Positions 1-5,650 of a stretch of DNA of 8,132 bases are shown one piece after another; positions within the stretch are counted from its first letter, which is position 1; the number at the start of each line of letters is the position of its first letter. The stretch lies in NCBI GenBank assembly GCA_946411985.1, contig CAMKFY010000041.1, positions 1 through 8,132 on the forward strand. Direction: 5' to 3'. Below the pieces are notes generated by a model, which searched no databases, was not told where the DNA came from, and saw only the letters and a list, made by a program, of their open reading frames with translations. A program made the position numbers and the translations under genes. The stretch comes from an uncultured Clostridiaceae bacterium. GTDB lineage: Bacteria > Bacillota > Clostridia > Oscillospirales > Ruminococcaceae.

Positions 1-1505
1 AAAAGCATTAAACACAACGCAAAAACAACAAACCCACCATATAACACAAAGCCAGCTATTCCATTATGTGAAAAAATGGCTTCACCAATATCTTTATTTT
101 TAATGTTTAAATATATGTTTATGCCTATAGATGTTAAAATTAAAAGCATACCAAGAAAGCAGGATAAAACCAATATTGTGAGCGAATTTTTTGGTTCTAA
201 CAAATGAAACGGCAACCTATACTTAGTTACACGTTTAATAACCCATAGCCCCCCAAAAATGCCTTCAAACCCAAAAATAGAATCAAATATGAAACCGAAA
301 AACATACTAAAAATACCACATCTTGTTAGTATTAACCCTAGCATATCTTTCTTTGCTTTCCAAATTAGGAGCCCGCCAATTAAAAGTAAAAAGCCTTGTC
401 CCAAATCACCAAACATTATACCAAACACTAAACTATAAATAAACCCTATAAAACTTGACGGGTTTATGGCTCCGTATTGCGGTATGCCGTATATTTGCAC
501 ATATTTTTCAAATGGCTTGAAAAACCTACATGTTTTTAAACGAACTGGTGGAGAATATTCTATGGCCTTATTTTTATTTAGAAATTCAAAAACTACTCCA
601 TTTTCATTTTTGAATATATTTTTAAACTCACTTAGCATTTCATTCGGAATAAAACCACACATGTTAAATCTGTTACTTTTAACAATTGCAAACTGCCTAA
701 GGTTGAAGGTATCATTTAATACTTTAAAATAAACATATGACAAAATTAACTTTTTAAAATATATTGTTTTGTAGTTTTTTATCTTGTTATATAGAAACTC
801 TAAATTCTTTTTTAATTCTTCTATTTGAACTTTTATATTTTTTATAGTTAAATTTGGAGTGCTGTCTATATTTTCTGGTAATATATATTCTTTAAAAAGC
901 ACCTCCTTAAAAAACTCAAAAGCCCTTTGTTGCTGAGCTTCGGGAGCTATGTAAAACCCCCAACAAAACTCGCTATCTTTATCTTGTGGTATAAAATAAA
1001 AATTTTCATTTTTTATATATTCTAGCTTGTTTAAGTTATATAGTGGAATAGTTCCAAAATGTATGGCTAGATGTTTGCTAATTAGCAATTTTTTTATGTT
1101 TATATTTGTATTTTTTATATGTTCCAACAATTTTGAATTTTTTTGTAGGATAGATATTTTGCCTTTCAATACATTAATATTTTTCTCATATTCACATATT
1201 TCGAAATATACATCATTAACGAATTTTTCAAAATTTTCTGTATCAGCCGCACTTTTTTCTATTTTAAACTTTTCGTAATCTGGCAAATTTGTAGATATAT
1301 TGAGAAGATTTAACACCTTAACTGCTTTATTTAAACTATCTGTATAAGGGTTTTTTTCGGCTAGTGGCTCGTAGTCATAGTTTCTTATACTTTTTTTTAT
1401 TTTTTCTATGTGAAACATTTTAAACTTTACTATTTTCAAAAGAAAATCTTCTAAATTTTCCAGCTTGCCTATAACATTCACAAATGTCATAGCCTCAATT
1501 GACAC
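1..1505 (-). CDS. ntpI: V-type ATPase subunit I (membrane a-type subunit), 3' end outside the window
   Basis: This is the ion-conducting stator subunit of a bacterial V/A-type ATPase. Its soluble N-terminal half contacts the peripheral stalks, and its membrane half forms the ion channel against the K (c) ring. The minus strand is open for 501 codons without a stop and leaves the window; the family is usually about 640-660 residues, so roughly three quarters is present. Residues 1-15 read (M)SIEAMTFVNVIGKL, typical of the family. Residues 85-245 are charged and helical. The diagnostic block starts near residue 319 (PPVRLKT, then KPFEKYVQIYGIPQYG) and continues into FGIMFGDLGQG at 361-371. Hydrophobic segments lie near 350-382, 388-412, 441-466 and from 483 on. 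The essential arginines of the last helices would lie beyond the edge. The start is GTG at 1505-1503, chosen because AGGAGG (1519-1514) sits 8 bases upstream. It follows subunit C by 19 bases. Confidence 0.93.
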   Translation of the reverse strand, partial: MSIEAMTFVNVIGKLENLEDFLLKIVKFKMFHIEKIKKSIRNYDYEPLAEKNPYTDSLNKAVKVLNLLNISTNLPDYEKFKIEKSAADTENFEKFVNDVYFEICEYEKNINVLKGKISILQKNSKLLEHIKNTNINIKKLLISKHLAIHFGTIPLYNLNKLEYIKNENFYFIPQDKDSEFCWGFYIAPEAQQQRAFEFFKEVLFKEYILPENIDSTPNLTIKNIKVQIEELKKNLEFLYNKIKNYKTIYFKKLILSYVYFKVLNDTFNLRQFAIVKSNRFNMCGFIPNEMLSEFKNIFKNENGVVFEFLNKNKAIEYSPPVRLKTCRFFKPFEKYVQIYGIPQYGAINPSSFIGFIYSLVFGIMFGDLGQGFLLLIGGLLIWKAKKDMLGLILTRCGIFSMFFGFIFDSIFGFEGIFGGLWVIKRVTKYRLPFHLLEPKNSLTILVLSCFLGMLLILTSIGINIYLNIKNKDIGEAIFSHNGIAGFVLYGGFVVFALCLML

Positions 1506-1524
1506 AACCCTCTCCTCCTTTTTA

Positions 1525-2541
1525 TTAAACTATTAATATACTTTCAATTTTTTCTGGCGTTAAACCATACCGCACGCCCTCTATTATATGGATGAGGTTT
1601 TGTATTTCTATTCTTTGTAACACTAAAAAGCAATAAAAAACTGTCGTGATATTTGAAGATAGGTGGAAATAACTTTTGCAAATTTTATATTCATAAATTT
1701 GGGAATATATTTCTATATTTTCTAGGTTGAAATTATTAATAATTGAAAAAAACGATTTAACAATTTTTTCAAATTCATCTTTATTTTTACAGTTTATAAT
1801 ACCGTTCATGGATTTAAAGTTTAATTTCTTGCCAAACGGAAAAACTCCACTTTTAATATGCTCAGCATTAGAGTTAGCTAAAAACTTTTCCCTGTATATG
1901 TAACAAAGATTTACATTATCTATTTTGCTTTTAATAAGCCTATTCAACTCAAAAAGCTCCGCGTTTTTGGTTTTGAAGCTAACAAAATTCAAAAGTTTCG
2001 AGAAAAAATATTTATAAAGCTCATATTCAAAAACAGTATAATTTAACTTTTCACCATCAGCGCAAGCAAACTTTAAGATATTGTAGTATCGCGTACTTTT
2101 TAAAAATTTTAGCAAATCCCTAATGTTTTTAACGTTTTTAAACGTAAAAAATTTTAATATGCATTTAGATATTAAATAGCTTGGCATAAGCGGCACATAA
2201 TCTTCTTTTTTGTTTAACTTTAAAAACATTGCAAACCTCAATATTTCTGCAATTTCGAAGCTTTCCAAAATAAAACTGTGCACAACACTTCTAGGGGAAT
2301 ATTTGCTAATCTTATTGTAGCTTTCAAACTCTTGTTTTTTTATTAAATGTTCCAATTCGCCTCTGTGAACATCTTCCAAATTTAAAGGCTTAAGGCAATG
2401 TTTATAATATGTGCTGCTAGCTAAAAAACTTGCAATCTCGGTAACGTTTTTGCACTTTGCAATATTTAAAAGTTGCGCTTTTTTTAACATATTTGCATAT
2501 AAAACTCTGGCTTTCGTTATTGCTGCAACACCAGAAAACAT
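1525..2541 (-). CDS. ntpC: V-type ATPase subunit C (V0D/AC39 family)
   Basis: This subunit is the funnel-shaped socket between the central rotor stalk and the membrane K ring of a V/A-type ATPase; it is cytoplasmic and bound to the membrane sector. The 338-residue length fits the family (about 330-350). Sequence support is moderate, because this family is poorly conserved. The N-terminus (AITKARVLYANML, residues 7-19) matches the usual N-terminal helix. KNVTEIASFL (31-40) followed by TYY matches the family's pattern around its third helix, and HRGELEHLI (59-67) is a good family signature. The rest is all-helical, with many Phe, Tyr and Lys and no membrane span. ATG at 2541 is preceded by AGGAGGTG (2559-2552) with a 10-base gap. 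Its place between a stalk-type coiled coil and subunit I confirms the identity. It is probably co-transcribed with both. Confidence 0.85.
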   Translation of the reverse strand: MFSGVAAITKARVLYANMLKKAQLLNIAKCKNVTEIASFLASSTYYKHCLKPLNLEDVHRGELEHLIKKQEFESYNKISKYSPRSVVHSFILESFEIAEILRFAMFLKLNKKEDYVPLMPSYLISKCILKFFTFKNVKNIRDLLKFLKSTRYYNILKFACADGEKLNYTVFEYELYKYFFSKLLNFVSFKTKNAELFELNRLIKSKIDNVNLCYIYREKFLANSNAEHIKSGVFPFGKKLNFKSMNGIINCKNKDEFEKIVKSFFSIINNFNLENIEIYSQIYEYKICKSYFHLSSNITTVFYCFLVLQRIEIQNLIHIIEGVRYGLTPEKIESILIV

Positions 2542-2578
2542 ATTCTATTAACACCTCCTAAATTTAATATATTAAAAA

Positions 2579-2890
2579 CTATCTCCCTAAAACGTTAAAA
2601 ACGATACCATCCACCCATGCATTTTGGTTTTTGCTGTAAATTTCGTTCAAACTCTTTATAGCCAACTCCTTTTTTTGCTCTAAGTTAGCCACTTCTTTTA
2701 AAAACTCTTCTTCTTCAACAGCCTCAACTTTTTTTAGCTTTTCCTCTGCTTTAGCTTTTATGTTAGATTTTATTTTTTCTTTTTCTTTTTCAACGTTTTC
2801 TTTTATTTTTATGCACTCCTGCGTTGCAAATTTTAATTTTTGCTCCGCGTCTTCGTCTATTTTTAATATTTCGCTTAAAAGTTCATCCAT
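2579..2890 (-). CDS. Probable V-type ATPase peripheral-stalk subunit (G/H, NtpF-like)
   Basis: This is a 103-residue, highly charged protein with almost unbroken Lys/Glu-rich helix from about residue 8 to 85, as expected for the small subunit that pairs with subunit E to form the peripheral stalk of V/A-ATPases. The C-terminal end, NAWVDGIVFNVLG (90-102), is a short amphipathic segment containing Trp; small clostridial stalk subunits often end this way. It has no signal peptide or membrane segment. The family is defined more by coiled-coil character, size and position than by fixed residues, so the call depends partly on its being the first gene of the ATPase cluster, as ntpF is in Enterococcus hirae. 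ATG at 2890 has AGGAG (2903-2899) 8 bases upstream. A 37-base gap separates it from subunit C. The E-subunit partner is not in this window. Confidence 0.72.
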   Translation of the reverse strand: MDELLSEILKIDEDAEQKLKFATQECIKIKENVEKEKEKIKSNIKAKAEEKLKKVEAVEEEEFLKEVANLEQKKELAIKSLNEIYSKNQNAWVDGIVFNVLGR

Positions 2891-2958
2891 AAAAACATCT
2901 CCTAAAATTTGGAAAATTAAGATGAATTAACATTTTTGTTAAACAGTAAAACCAGCTG

Positions 2959-2999
2959 CATTTTAGCTTTTTACAATTTCATTTTAGACAGTTTACAAT
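2959..2999. repeat. Tandem imperfect direct repeat, possible operator
   Basis: Two adjacent units share CATTTTAG, then 3-4 variable bases, then TTTACAAT. Unit 1 is 2959-2977 and unit 2 is 2980-2999. The CATTTTAG parts are 21 bases apart and the TTTACAAT parts 22 bases apart, which is two DNA turns and would put both on the same helix face. On the minus strand each unit reads ATTGTAAA-n-CTAAAATG. They lie about 70-110 bases upstream of the first ATPase gene and overlap its only candidate promoter. They could bind a regulator of that operon; no family is recognised. In AT-rich DNA such repeats may also arise by slippage. Confidence 0.45.
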
Positions 3000-3027
3000 A
3001 TTTTTTGTGTTTATGCAAGATATAGAA

Positions 3028-3050
3028 TAACATTTTTTAAAAAAATGTTA
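3028..3050. repeat. Perfect AT-rich palindrome (11 + 1 + 11)
   Basis: TAACATTTTTT and AAAAAATGTTA flank a single central A, giving a perfect 23-bp dyad. It lies upstream of both operons, so it is not transcribed from the aro promoter. As RNA it would be a weak hairpin with only two G-C pairs and no proper loop, so a protein-binding dyad or chance is more likely than a terminator. The arm sequence TTAACATTTTT also occurs at 2927-2937, inside a smaller inverted repeat near the ATPase start. Confidence 0.4.
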
Positions 3051-3087
3051 ATATTTTTTTATTTATTTTGTTAGCATATTATAAAAT

Positions 3088-3116
3088 TTGCAAAAAAGTT
3101 TTAAAAATGGTATAAT
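3088..3116 (+). promoter_or_regulatory. Strong sigma-A promoter of the aro operon (extended -10)
   Basis: The -35 box is TTGCAA (3088-3093). A 17-base spacer follows, then a consensus TATAAT (3111-3116) preceded by TGG, an extended -10 (TGn). The start of transcription would be near 3122-3124, giving a leader of about 100 bases before aroB. This is one of the two best promoters in the window and the only convincing one facing the aro genes. Confidence 0.8.
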
Positions 3117-3135
3117 ACGCATTGGTTGGCATTAA

Positions 3136-3180
3136 ATGGTGTGTGGCAGCGTATATTTTTGCTTTTTTATTAACGTATAA
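3136..3180 (+). CDS. Possible aromatic-rich leader peptide upstream of aroB
   Basis: ATG at 3136 opens a 14-codon frame, MVCGSVYFCFFINV, ending with TAA at 3178-3180. Four of its residues are Tyr or Phe, bunched at positions 7-11. It begins about a dozen bases after the predicted transcription start of an aromatic-biosynthesis operon and ends 28 bases before the aroB ribosome binding site, the layout expected of an attenuation leader. Against it: no clear Shine-Dalgarno sequence precedes the ATG, TTT is a very common triplet in this genome, and no GC-rich terminator/antiterminator pair is visible between 3181 and 3223. Treat it as a hypothesis. Confidence 0.3.
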   Translation: MVCGSVYFCFFINV

Positions 3181-3223
3181 CTTAGTTTTTAATTATTAAT
3201 TACTTTACTGGAGCTTTCTAAAT

Positions 3224-4282
3224 ATGGAGGATATTTTTGTTTCTTCTACCAACTCTTACAATATACTCGTTGGAGAAAATTTATTAAAAAAAACTGGATA
3301 TTTTATAAAACAAAACATTAATAACGCTGGCTTCAATATTGTGATAATAACAGATAGCTTGGTTTGCAAAATTTACGGCGGAGTATTAAAGAAAAGCCTT
3401 ATGGAGTTTGGTTTTTCTGTTTTTATGTTTGCTGTGCCTAACAAAGAAAGCTCTAAAAATTTTTCATGTTTGTTAGAAATATATAATTTTTTAGTTAAGT
3501 GCGGCATAACAAAAAAAGACATTATTATAGCTTTAGGTGGCGGAGTGGTTTGCGATATTTCTGGTTTTGTGGCATGTACATATTTAAGAGGGATAAGATA
3601 TATAAATATACCTACAACATTGCTTTCTCAGGTGGACGCTAGTATTGGTGGGAAGAACGGAGTTAATTTTGGCAATTATAAAAATTTAATAGGCACTATA
3701 TATTCTCCTTCACTTATTATATGTGATATTTTTCTTCTTAAAACTCTAAAAGAGAAAGTTTTTTTATCTGGGTTTGGTGAGGTAATAAAATATGCTGTTA
3801 CCTTTTCAAAAGAACTTTTTAATATTTTATGCGAGCAAAATAAAAATATATATTCACATCTTAAAGATATTATAATTAGGTGTATTAAAATTAAAAAAAA
3901 TGTTATTCAAATAGACGAATTTGAAAAAAACATACGCACAAAACTAAATTTTGGCCACACAATTGGCCATGCGCTGGAAAGATATTTTAACAATAGTATT
4001 TCTCATGGCGAGGCTGTTTGCGTTGGTATGTGTTACATAACAGAAAAAAGTGTTAAGGCTGGCATAACAAGCTTGTATAGTTTTTTAAAATTAAAAAATT
4101 TAATTAAAAAATATAATCTTCCTACTGCGTTGAAATTTAATGTTGAAGATATATTTAAAAGCGTGCTTAAAGATAAAAAGATATTTGGCAATGTTATAAG
4201 AATTTGTGTTGTTAAGAAAATAGGGCATAGCGTAATTTTAACAATGCCTATTTTAAAATTTAGAAAGTTTTTAAATATGTAA
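3224..4282 (+). CDS. aroB: 3-dehydroquinate synthase
   Basis: AroB converts DAHP to 3-dehydroquinate, the second step of the shikimate pathway, in the cytoplasm using NAD+ and a divalent metal. The 352-residue length is normal. An N-terminal Rossmann-like half carries ALGGGVVCD (103-111, NAD binding), followed by YLRG, IPTTLLSQVDASIGGK (129-144) and KNLIG (153-157). The metal ligands of the family are present: Glu186 in GFGEVIKYA, His245 in LNFGHTIGHALE, and His261 in SHGEAV. DEFEKNIR before the His motif is also typical. Two oddities are Cys110, where the motif normally has Gly (GGGVVGD), and Asn145 in GGKNG, where Thr is usual. ATG at 3224 has GGAG (3210-3213) 10 bases upstream. It is the first full gene after the extended -10 promoter, and a 93-base gap separates it from aroA. 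Confidence 0.97.
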   Translation: MEDIFVSSTNSYNILVGENLLKKTGYFIKQNINNAGFNIVIITDSLVCKIYGGVLKKSLMEFGFSVFMFAVPNKESSKNFSCLLEIYNFLVKCGITKKDIIIALGGGVVCDISGFVACTYLRGIRYINIPTTLLSQVDASIGGKNGVNFGNYKNLIGTIYSPSLIICDIFLLKTLKEKVFLSGFGEVIKYAVTFSKELFNILCEQNKNIYSHLKDIIIRCIKIKKNVIQIDEFEKNIRTKLNFGHTIGHALERYFNNSISHGEAVCVGMCYITEKSVKAGITSLYSFLKLKNLIKKYNLPTALKFNVEDIFKSVLKDKKIFGNVIRICVVKKIGHSVILTMPILKFRKFLNM

Positions 4283-4322
4283 CGTTTGTTATAAATGTGT
4301 ATGCATTGTAATACAGCATTTC

Positions 4323-4341
4323 TAGCACTAGTGCTATTTTT
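4323..4341 (+). terminator. Palindrome plus T-tract between aroB and aroA (weak terminator or operator)
   Basis: A perfect 14-base palindrome, TAGCACTAGTGCTA (4323-4336), is followed directly by five Ts (4337-4341). As RNA it gives a 5-bp stem with a 4-base loop and a U-tract, a weak intrinsic terminator or attenuator that could lower aroA, aroC and downstream expression relative to aroB. A second, imperfect dyad (ATGC..TGTA / TACAGCAT, 4301-4319) lies just before it. Alternatively the ACTAGT core could be a protein site. No good promoter is seen between here and aroA, so full termination is unlikely. Confidence 0.35.
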
Positions 4342-4375
4342 GTTAAAATAAGCAATTGTAAAATGAGGTGTTTTT

Positions 4376-5650
4376 TTGAATTTAAAAGTATACCCATCTA
4401 GGTTGAGTGGCTCTATTAATGCTTTTTCTTCTAAAAGTTTTGCAATTAGAGCTATTTTGTGTGCTTCGCTTTGTGATGGGACTAGTTTGTTAAAAAATAT
4501 TAATTTTTCGTTAGATGTTAAAGCTGCTATCTTTGCTATTAGGGAATTTGGCGTTAAATTTAAAATTTATGGCAGCAGTTTAGTTGTTTACGGTGGGCTG
4601 TTTAAAGGGCTTAGTAGTAACAATGTTTATAATATAAATTGCTTTGAAAGTGGGCTTTTAATTAGAACTTTAAGCTTTTTAGCTGCCACAACTCCTTTTA
4701 ATATATTTTTAAATTGCGTTGGCAGCCTTTTAAAAAGGCCACTTATTTGCTATGTTGCATTAAATGGGAGAAGGTTAAATTATGCTAAGCTTTGCAGCAA
4801 TGGCTTAATGGTTAAAAATAGGTTGCAGCCTGGAAATTTTGAGGTGGACGTTAGCTTTAGTTCACAATTTTTAACAGGCTTACTTTTTTCGTTGCCACTT
4901 TTAAATGGCGACAGCTATATAACCTTTAAAGATGGTTTGGTGTCTAGGCCATATATAAATATTACAATAGACGTGTTAAACTGTTTTGGAGTAAAAATAA
5001 ATAAAGCAAAAAACGGTTTTATAGTGCCTGGCAACCAGAAATATATGGCATGCATGTATAATGTGGAAGGGGATTATTCATTGGCTGCTTTTTTTGGAGT
5101 TTTAGGAGTGTTAAACCCTATAACTGTGTGCGGGCTTAATAAAAATTCAATTCAGGGAGATAGGGTAATTTTTAATATAATTAAAAGTTGTGGAGGGTAT
5201 GTTGAGTTTGGAGAAGATGGCGTTTTGGTTTGCCCTAAAGGCATATTAAAGCCTTTTTGTTTTGATATTAAAAATGTGCCAGACCTTGCGCCCGCCCTTT
5301 GCTTGCTTGCTTGCTTTTGCTTTGGAACGTCTAAAATATATGGTGTTAGTAGGCTGCGCTACAAAGAAAGCAATAGAATATTTTCTATTTTAAATTTAAT
5401 AAACGGTGTTGGCGGCAAAGCGTGCCTTTTAGGGGATGTTATATTTGTTGAAGGGGTTAAAAAGTTAAAAGGCGGGTTTGTTAATAGCTATAAAGACCAT
5501 AGAATAGTTATGGCAGCTTTTTCTATATCTTGTTATTGCAGCTCTCCTGTTATAGTTTCAGATGTGCAGAGTGTTTTCAAAAGCTATCCAAATTTTTTAG
5601 AAGATTTTAAATATTTAGGAGGAGTTTTTAGTGGCTTCTGTATGGAGTAA
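4376..5650 (+). CDS. aroA: 3-phosphoshikimate 1-carboxyvinyltransferase (EPSP synthase)
   Basis: AroA transfers the enolpyruvyl group of PEP to shikimate-3-phosphate, the sixth shikimate step. The 424-residue length and two-domain pattern are normal. Catalytic and binding residues are all visible: Lys20, Ser21 and Arg25 (SSKSFAIR), Gly93 and Arg97 (ESGLLIR), Arg121 (LLKRP), SSQFLTGLL (162-170, Gln164), EGDYSLAAFF (231-240), Asp303 (VPDLAPAL), Glu331 and Arg334 (KESNR), Asp374-His375-Arg376, and Lys402 (FKSYPNF). The PEP-site loop is unusual: Leu94-Leu95 replace the usual Ser/Thr residues, and Thr98 sits where E. coli has Pro101. TTG at 4376 is taken as the start because GAGGTG (4365-4370) is 5 bases upstream and translation from it begins NLKVYPS as in relatives; the nearby ATG at 4363 is out of frame and stops after 12 codons. 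The 3' end overlaps aroC by 20 bases. Confidence 0.97.
   Translation: MNLKVYPSRLSGSINAFSSKSFAIRAILCASLCDGTSLLKNINFSLDVKAAIFAIREFGVKFKIYGSSLVVYGGLFKGLSSNNVYNINCFESGLLIRTLSFLAATTPFNIFLNCVGSLLKRPLICYVALNGRRLNYAKLCSNGLMVKNRLQPGNFEVDVSFSSQFLTGLLFSLPLLNGDSYITFKDGLVSRPYINITIDVLNCFGVKINKAKNGFIVPGNQKYMACMYNVEGDYSLAAFFGVLGVLNPITVCGLNKNSIQGDRVIFNIIKSCGGYVEFGEDGVLVCPKGILKPFCFDIKNVPDLAPALCLLACFCFGTSKIYGVSRLRYKESNRIFSILNLINGVGGKACLLGDVIFVEGVKKLKGGFVNSYKDHRIVMAAFSISCYCSSPVIVSDVQSVFKSYPNFLEDFKYLGGVFSGFCME
5617..5622 (+). promoter_or_regulatory. Ribosome binding site of aroC inside aroA
   Basis: AGGAGG lies within the last codons of aroA, 8 bases before GTG at 5631. It fixes the aroC start and indicates translational coupling between the two genes. 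Confidence 0.85.

Larger units (their letters stand above)
2891..3223. other. Divergent control region between the ATPase and aro operons
   Basis: This 333-base, very AT-rich gap separates two head-to-head operons. On the plus strand it holds a strong promoter (3088-3116) and a leader of about 100 bases with a mini-ORF (3136-3180). Towards the ATPase side it holds a small inverted repeat TTAAC-n6-GTTAA (2927-2942), a tandem ~20-bp direct repeat (2959-2999) and a perfect 11+1+11 palindrome (3028-3050). I see no strong promoter for the ATPase operon. The best minus-strand candidate is TTGTAA (2998-2993), 17 bases, TGTAAA (2975-2970), with 4 of 6 matches in each box; it lies inside the tandem repeat. 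I saw no riboswitch, T-box or GC-rich terminator. Confidence 0.7.

Noticed and set aside
466..732. Plus-strand 88-codon frame
   Set aside because: It is antisense to the conserved middle of V-ATPase subunit I, whose motifs (for example KPFEKYVQIYG) are read from the other strand.
1027..1278. Plus-strand 83-codon frame
   Set aside because: It is antisense to the helical N-terminal half of subunit I; it is T-rich low-complexity translation with no ribosome binding site.
3122..3223. T-box or amino-acid riboswitch in the aro leader
   Set aside because: The leader is only about 100 bases, lacks the T-box motif (AGGGTGG-n-ACC) and has no strong stem.
4286..4312. Possible promoter TTGTTA ... TGTAAT before aroA
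   Set aside because: The spacer is only 15 bases and both boxes are imperfect; aroA is more simply transcribed from the aroB promoter.
4363..4401. ATG-initiated frame as the aroA start or as a second leader peptide
   Set aside because: It is out of frame with aroA, stops after 12 codons, and overlaps the aroA ribosome binding site without one of its own.
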